From Atriophallophorus winterbourni (lineage: Eukaryota > Platyhelminthes > Trematoda > Plagiorchiida > Microphallidae), in the NCBI GenBank assembly GCA_013407085.1, contig JACCGJ010020011.1, positions 124,001 to 188,000 on the forward strand: a DNA stretch of 64,000 nt, in the 5' to 3' direction. This document shows positions 58,641 through 64,000 of this stretch, in pieces (within the stretch, counting starts at the first letter, position 1; each line of letters opens with the position of its first letter). Both the position numbers and the translations under genes were made by a program. The notes beneath the pieces are model-generated. The model was not told the DNA's origin and made no database searches. It saw only the letters and a list, made by a program, of their open reading frames with translations.

Positions 58641-59985
58641 ATCTACCTGGTTATAGCTTAACACATTATTTAAGTTGTATAAATTTACCTGTAAGCAGGC
58701 GCAATTAATTCAAATTTCGACTTGTTTAATCAAATGAATAACCATGCGAATTCAAAACTTAGCAATATCCTACAAATTCAATTGAATAAGCTGAGGTGAT
58801 CATGCAAAATATATTTTTAAATTCACTTTTAACTTCGTGCATTTAGATAATAGGAATGGTTTAAAATATTCCCATTTAAATTCATACCCAAACCAAGGTG
58901 TAAACCCGTTCAGGAAGAAAGATCCTTGAGTTTACATTTGATTTGCTTGGACAAACCTGTAAGTAATCTTTTCTATTGCTTACACAAATATTTTTCTATA
59001 ATCACAATGATTCTCACATATTAGATTGAATATACCACAATTAGGTATCCTAGCAAATTAAAAGCCAGAGTGGCCAAAGTTCCAAATGATGGAATTTACA
59101 AAACTTGTTAAGCCTACCGTGATCGTTATATATTTTATCAGTTAAAACCTGCATATGTGTATGTAAACTCCTGATTTATCTATTTAACGCTTCACGCTAA
59201 ACTCCGCTATATTACGCAGATCACAATCATAAGTTTCATTATCGTTTAAGAAATAACAAAGTGTGCAGGCATGGGATGCAATTTAACCACGAAAACTATT
59301 TGTCCTGTAACGGGATGATAAAACATTTTGTGTTACGCACAGGATATTTGACTGGACGTGTAAAGATTAAATTTGTGTGTCTTTGTAAACGTTTCTGTGT
59401 TGTTCATCAATTTAATTTAATCTTTCCATTTTCAGAAAAAAATGATAAAAAAAACTTCATGCAAAGCAAATATAATTTTGCACTTATACATAACCTTGTT
59501 TTGCTTACACAACGAAATGGGTTTCATAAGTTGTTTAATCTTAACACAATATTTCATCGATATTTTCAAATTATTGTAGTACTTAGGCAACATTATTAAG
59601 CTACCACTGAAAAAGTTTTGATTTACAATGAAAAAATGTTATGCAAATATAACCAACAGTTTCGCGACTTAGTTGAAACGTTGAAGTATGTATAATCATT
59701 TTGGCTCACATTGTGTGAAATGAAAATCAGTAGTTTTCTCATTATATTAAAAGCTAAGGTGCTGATTTTCTCATGGTGTGTGGTATAAGCCACTATTAAT
59801 TTTCAAATTAAAAAGGCTCTAATATAAAGAACATTTTTCAATAGTAAACAGCTTGAAAGGGCTCAGTGGAAATGAATGTGAGCAGTATGTTAGGACGATT
59901 TGGATGCTGATACATCATGCAATATTTTCTGTGTATTGAGCCGTCGATCATATGCAATAAATCAGTGACTGAACTGAAAATCAGC
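58641..59985. other. No recognised feature
   Basis: AT-rich sequence without repeats shared with the rest of the window. The longest frame (59261-59599, 112 codons) starts with MCRHGMQFNHENYL, is rich in AT-biased residues, and shows no domain; I treat it as chance. Confidence 0.5.
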
Positions 59986-59991
59986 ATGAGC

Positions 59992-60034
59992 AAGAGAGGG
60001 AGAGAGAAAAGAAAGAAAGAAAGAAGAATGGCTC
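59992..60034. repeat. Purine-rich tract
   Basis: GAGCAAGAGAGGGAGAGAG followed by AAAG/GAAAG repeats on the plus strand, lying just beyond the 3' end of the minus-strand CR1-like coding piece. May be part of that element's 3' untranslated region. Confidence 0.6.
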
Positions 60035-60139
60035 TATTCGAGTACACGAATTTTCAGCGATACAATTAATTCGACCACATGTAATAAAATGTACATTTAA
60101 AAAAATACATGTCAAATAAAGATGATCCCACTTCAGTTA

Positions 60140-60900
60140 TTATACTGTCAGTTTCTTCCTCAAATCGAGAATAACTTTTGTATGATCAACCAAATATCGA
60201 GCCAGGTGAGGAATAAAAGAATTTTTGAATTTCTCAGTTTTTGCATACAGGACGATATGTTGACTACGCGTGGCTGGGAACGATCTGCAAGCCATAAGGA
60301 CCTCATGCAGTGGGTGTGCATTATCAGACGTTATGACTCTGATCAATCTGTCACATTCACGAAAGTGGCGTTCGACGATCATATCACAAATTAACTCGGT
60401 GGAGGAAGAGCTCAATCTTGAAATTAATTTGATTCCTCTTCTGATCATCGGAAAATCCTTTTCAAAATAACCAGGAAAAATTATAGAGGATGCGTAGATT
60501 AAAATGGGAACAATGCAAGAAAAAACAAAACATCTAACTACATCAGGAGGAACAGCTAAAGAACGCAGACGTAAGGCGTAAAATGATAACCTTCTAACCT
60601 TCAAGTACTGTGCAGTCACATGATCGGTCCATTTGAGACTCTGTGTTAAAATGACGCCAAGATAATTGAAACATGCGCTTCTGCTGAAGTTCGAGCCATT
60701 GAAGGGAATCGTGGAAATTACTTGAAGCAGAGTTTCACGACGCTGACCAGCTAAGTTTGAAAATATTACCTTTGCATTTTTCAGGGCTTAACGATAAGCC
60801 GAGCGATGATGACCACTTGCCAATGTCATTGATAATAAATTCAGATGTGGGAGAGTCAGCACGTCTATGGTGGTCAAAAACTGCAGTCACCTCATAATAT
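60140..60900 (-). pseudogene. CR1-like LINE, C-terminal third of RT ORF
   Basis: The open part (60140-60619, 159 codons) reads YLKVRRLSFYALRLRSLAVP, CFVFSCIVPILIYASSIIFP, FPMIRRGIKLISRLSSSS and HPLHEVLMACRSFPATRS, the usual end of CR1/L2-type ORF2 after the RT domain. Upstream to about 60900, three reading frames with frameshifts give SLSPEKCK and CFNYLGVILTQSLKWTDH, the block just after the catalytic YADD box. It is 5'-truncated, as is normal for LINEs. It belongs to the same broad class as 1195-1742, but no overlap lets me say it is the same family. Confidence 0.8.
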
Positions 60901-60929
60901 GTTGATTTCTTCCACTATATTTATTCTGC

Positions 60930-61126
60930 TGTCCTTAGACCGTAAGTGCAATTTGTGACTTGATATATGCAGCTTTTTATCGATTCTCAGTTTTCTGAAG
61001 CTCAATCGATTGAAGTGATTTTGCTTAACTCGGTTGTGAACGCTTTTGAAAATCATACAATTACATTTGTTAGTCACACACGAGTGGCGCATATACTTGG
61101 CTGATCCGACAATTTGGCGCGATGAA
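60930..61126 (-). pseudogene. Ghost of the RTE-like LINE (endonuclease-linker border)
   Basis: DNA match to 43500-43690: GACCGTAAGTGCAATTTGTG for GACCGAAAGTGGAAAGTGCG, ATATGCAGCTTTTTATC for ATATGCAGCTTTTCATC, and ACAATTTGGCGCGATGAA for ACAATTTGGTGCGGTGGAA. Bases 60979-61126 are the left arm of the inverted repeat. Confidence 0.72.
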
Positions 61127-61292
61127 CTCTAGTCTACGTATACATTCATCGCGCCAAATTGTCGGATCAGCCAAGTATATGCGCCACTCGTGTGTGACTA
61201 ACAAATGTAATTGTATGATTTTCAAAAGCGTTCACAACCGAGTTAAGCAAAATCACTTCAATCGATTGAGCTTCAGAAAACTGAGAATCGAT
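60979..61292. repeat. Perfect inverted repeat, 148-bp arms, 18-bp spacer
   Basis: Arms 60979-61126 and 61145-61292; I compared them base by base and found no mismatch. The spacer is CTCTAGTCTACGTATACA. The sequence of the arms is the RTE-like LINE ghost. The right arm ends exactly where RTE coding sequence begins, so fold-back and RTE junction arose together or one used the other. Confidence 0.95.
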
Positions 61293-63545
61293 TCGCTAGT
61301 CTGTGCGACAGTCAACTTCCAATTTGGGGGTAAGGCACGCGCAAGACGAACTCTTGTAGTCACCGCCTCTTCGATGCTCCCCGCTGTCAGAACCCAGTTC
61401 CATCATGCATTAACCAGGGAGCTCGCAGAAGCACCCCCGTCTGATGTTAAGCAGCACTGGAACTTCGTTCGGACAGCACTGTCCTGTGCTACTTCTGAAA
61501 GCTGTCAACCCACCCGCGCTTTGCCACGCTCTTGGATCTCGGCCCAGTCACTTGCTTGAATCGATCACCGTCGAACTTTACCCACCGGCACTGAACACAA
61601 CCGTGCTCGGAGAGAATTCAATACCCGCTTAAAGGCCAGCTTAATGAATGACCGCGAGTTCTGGTGGACGCAACGTGCTTGTGAGATGGAGGTTGCAGCC
61701 GCATCGGGCAATACTCGCAAATTGTTTCAGTTAATTAGAGCTACTGGTTCGAAACTGAATACAGTGAGCGAGACTATTTGCGAAACTGACGGCTCGCCGA
61801 TCACCAATCTTAGTAGACGCTTAGAACGATGGGCTGAGCACTTTGGTGCTCAGTTCAGCCAGCCACCTCCTCCGACCTCGCCGCCTGAGACACCGATTTG
61901 CACGCCTTGGCCCGTTTCCTTAGCCGCTCCTGATCTCCAGGAGGTGAGAGAGGTAATTCGAGCACTGAAGCGCCACAAGTCACCTGGTCCTGACGACCTC
62001 CACCCGATTTTGTTTAAGGAGGGAGGTGATCTTGTGGCAGCGGAGTTACGTGATTTGTTTACCAAAGTATGGGCTGAGGAGCGGGTCCCGGCGTCATGGG
62101 GTGAATCGACGGTTATCCCAATCTTTAAGAAGGGCGCACGGAATCTGTGTTCCAATCATCGTGGGATATCCCTGACTCCTGTCGCGTCTAAACTCCTGGT
62201 TTCCATCCTCCTTCGTCGGCTATCGCCCATTCGGGAGTTACGTTGCCGTGAGGAACAGGCTGGATTCCGCCCGGGGCGAGGATGCGTGGATCAGCTTTTT
62301 GTCCTGCGACAGTTATTAGAGCACAGACACCTGTACCGGCGACCAACCATCGTAGCTTTTCTGGACATCCGGGCCGCGTTCGACTCGGTGGACAGAACTA
62401 CTCTTTGGAACTGCTTGCTTAGGAGTGGCATCCCTCCTAAGTATGTCGCCATCTTGAAGGAGCTCTATTCTCATTCATTAGGGAGGGTCAGGGTCTACGG
62501 CAGCCTATCGCCGGCGTTCATCACAACCAGTGGCGTGCGCCAGGGCTGTCCGCTGTCCCCATTCTTGTTCAACTTTGCGATCGAGGATGTCCTCCAGAAT
62601 GCTTTCCGTAGCTTCACTGAGGGTGGGATCGAGCTACTTCCAGGTAACCGTGTCACTGACCTTGATTATGCCGATGACATTGCTTTGCTTGGTGATGATC
62701 CGGTGTTCCTACAGAATGCCCTGAACCAGCTAGCATTGGAGGCGTCTAGGTACGGATTGCACTTAGCTCCAACTAAGTGTAAGGTTCTTCTTCAAGATTG
62801 GGAGGGGTTGCAGCCCACTCTGACGGTCGATGACCTCAGTCTGGACTGTGTGGAACAGTTCACCTATCTTGGTAGCTGCATCACGGCGGGAGGAGGGCTG
62901 GAAAGTGAGATCGGCTCTCGCATTGCGAGAGCTCGCTTCGCGTTCACTAGTCTAGGTCATCTCTGGAAGCGGTCTGACGTGAGTTTGAGACTCAAGGGGA
63001 GAGTTTACCTGGCCTCAGTCAGGTCGGTCTTGCTTTACGGGTGCGAGAGCTGGGCAGTACGCGCAGAGGAGCTCCGGCGCTTGGAGGTGTTTGAACATCG
63101 ATGTTTACGGAGGCTTGCACGAGTGTGGTGGCAACACCGCACTAGCAACGTTGAAGTGAGGCACCGTGTTCTAGGTGGGGACAGCCTGATGCTACGAGAC
63201 CTGATCGACCGTTCCCGTCTCCGCTGGCTAGGGCATGTCTTGAGAATGAAGCCTGAGCGCCTACCCTTCCGCGCGCTGCGTGTGTCGGTTGGCCCAGGCT
63301 GGCGGCGGTGTTCAGGTGGACAACCGCTGACCTGGAAGAAGGCCTTAAAACGCTTGACGTCGGGTTTAGCTCGGGTCGGACGAACGCGGCTTCCTGGGTG
63401 GGGTCCAAGGGATAGTGAGTGTCTGTGGCTTGACACGCTGTCGACGATGGCTGAGAACCGGCAACAGTGGAGAGAGTGCATTCTATTTTGTGTTCCCCCC
63501 TCAACTTTGTAAAAAAATAAATAAAAAAATGAAAAAAATCGACAT
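61293..63545 (+). mobile_element. RTE-type non-LTR retrotransposon, 5'-truncated
   Basis: GC-rich insert in AT-rich DNA. It starts inside the endonuclease SDH-type motif (SLVCATVNFQFGG follows directly) and runs through linker, RT and C-terminal domain to a stop at 63512, then an A-rich tail (AAAAAAATAAATAAAAAAAT) as expected for RTE 3' ends. A single in-frame TGA (61557) interrupts about 740 codons. Truncated N-terminally, hence non-autonomous. Low decay suggests a rather recent insertion. Motif wording resembles trematode RTE elements. Confidence 0.92.
61644..63512 (+). CDS. RTE reverse transcriptase and C-terminal domain, 622 codons
   Basis: RNA-directed DNA polymerase for target-primed reverse transcription. 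Order: CEMEVAAASGNTRKLFQLIR (linker), IRALKRHKSPGPDDLHP, VIPIFKKGARNLCSNHRGIS, EEQAGFRPGRGCVDQLFVLR, motif A FLDIRAAFDSVDR at about 240 (catalytic Asp), motif B GVRQGCPLSPFLFNFAIED, motif C LDYADDIALLGDD at about 341 (catalytic Asp pair), CKVLLQDW, FTYLGSCITAGG, SVLLYGCESW, then the RTE C-terminus HRCLRRLARVWWQHRTSNVE, RLRWLGHVLRM and LPGWGPRDSECLWLDTL. All RT catalytic residues are present. The Met at 61644 is merely the first after the TGA; the same frame is open from 61293. Confidence 0.93.
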   Translation: MNDREFWWTQRACEMEVAAASGNTRKLFQLIRATGSKLNTVSETICETDGSPITNLSRRLERWAEHFGAQFSQPPPPTSPPETPICTPWPVSLAAPDLQEVREVIRALKRHKSPGPDDLHPILFKEGGDLVAAELRDLFTKVWAEERVPASWGESTVIPIFKKGARNLCSNHRGISLTPVASKLLVSILLRRLSPIRELRCREEQAGFRPGRGCVDQLFVLRQLLEHRHLYRRPTIVAFLDIRAAFDSVDRTTLWNCLLRSGIPPKYVAILKELYSHSLGRVRVYGSLSPAFITTSGVRQGCPLSPFLFNFAIEDVLQNAFRSFTEGGIELLPGNRVTDLDYADDIALLGDDPVFLQNALNQLALEASRYGLHLAPTKCKVLLQDWEGLQPTLTVDDLSLDCVEQFTYLGSCITAGGGLESEIGSRIARARFAFTSLGHLWKRSDVSLRLKGRVYLASVRSVLLYGCESWAVRAEELRRLEVFEHRCLRRLARVWWQHRTSNVEVRHRVLGGDSLMLRDLIDRSRLRWLGHVLRMKPERLPFRALRVSVGPGWRRCSGGQPLTWKKALKRLTSGLARVGRTRLPGWGPRDSECLWLDTLSTMAENRQQWRECILFCVPPSTL

Positions 63546-64000
63546 GTGGAACAATGGACAAAAAAATTCCCCCTCATATTGTACTTTTTTTCTTTCTTTC
63601 TTTTTTCTCGTGCATTGCCGGGTGGCACTTTTTCATTTTTAAATGATTGTGTAAATATATATATATATATATATATATATACATTAGTTTTGTTCAAATA
63701 TATGATTAGCCATTATCACAGTCTCCGCTTTCATAGTATCGTATCAGAAGTACGTTTTACATATTCCACCATAACAACAACAAGATCAAGCAGTTGCTAA
63801 TTCTTCCACCGATGTTGATACCAAGTGAATTTATACTGTGTTTTCTTTGAATGAAATTGTTACCCCTACAAAATGCTGAACTCTATACACAGTTCTAAAT
63901 GTGATCTCCATTTTCATTGGTTCTATTAACGAAGGGATTTCCGTGAACGTTTTTCAAAGATACGTAACCTGCATAAAATCTGCAATTGAAATCGCCAATA
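63546..64000. other. Flank of RTE; pyrimidine tract and (TA)n
   Basis: Contains a T/C-rich tract (about 63584-63608), a TA array at 63654-63681, and otherwise AT-rich sequence without frames that I can support. The large minus-strand frame at 63035-63697 is antisense to the RTE ORF. Confidence 0.7.
63654..63681. repeat. (TA)n microsatellite
   Basis: About 14 TA units, 110 bases after the RTE tail. Confidence 0.92.

Noticed and set aside
59261..59599. 112-codon frame as a host gene
   Set aside because: Composition matches AT-rich chance translation (many F, I, N, K), no domain, no second copy to compare, no clear context.
63035..63697. 220-codon minus-strand frame over the RTE 3' end
   Set aside because: Antisense shadow of the GC-rich RTE ORF, low-complexity at its start (TA array).

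Overview
The window is AT-rich animal DNA made almost wholly of nested repeats. I could establish no host protein-coding gene, tRNA, rRNA or CRISPR array in it. The best guess for the organism is a flatworm, probably a digenean trematode of the schistosome or liver-fluke kind. The GC-rich RTE-type reverse transcriptase at 61293-63512 has the motif order and C-terminal wording I know from trematode RTE elements. CR1-like and Ty3/gypsy remnants, and short repeats with a type-I hammerhead-like core, fit the same group. The assignment rests on family recognition, not on a search.

Layout. From 1 to about 52 kb the window is a mosaic of a few block types that recur in broken order. (1) A 'hammerhead-repeat' block, copies near 540-1000, 5760-6540, 9600-10740, 10740-11600, 27200-27900, 37890-38460, 45860-46750 and 50530-51110. 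(2) A 'T block' of about 3.5 kb that runs into a (TA)n array, copies near 1743-5336, 23110-26868, 31400-34981, 38560-41868 and 44653-45860. (3) An 'S block' of 2-3 kb, near 6540-8510, 11640-14880, 18540-21460, 27960-30341 and 46750-48062. (4) A 'Z block' that starts with the decayed C-terminal coding end of a LINE, near 8510, 14890, 35790 and 49620. Two T blocks (about 22.05-26.87 kb and 30.34-34.98 kb) sit 8.1-8.3 kb apart and are nearly identical, so recent duplication and probably gene conversion are at work.

Inserted in the mosaic are: a CR1-like fragment (1195-1742, minus); an internally deleted, frameshifted Ty3/gypsy element (16413-18514) with a hairpin made from its own LTR at the left end; two 3' gypsy fragments (5338 and 26869) lying in (TA)n arrays; and a large LINE on the minus strand (41953-44652) with an uninterrupted endonuclease ORF and RT domain but no 3' end.

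From 52 to 64 kb the texture changes: a 1.5-kb block is duplicated (52730-54265 and 56640-58190), two hammerhead-like repeats stand in tandem with a 237-bp period (54.6-55.0 kb), LINE ghosts follow, and a composite of a CR1-like 3' end, a perfect 148-bp-arm inverted repeat and the RTE element closes the window.

The most interesting signal is the dispersed minus-strand hammerhead-like motif, ten recognisable copies plus relics, three with every core element kept. It suggests that the basic repeat of this region derives from a self-cleaving, retrozyme-, Penelope- or SINE-like RNA. Cleavage activity is inferred from the pattern, not shown.
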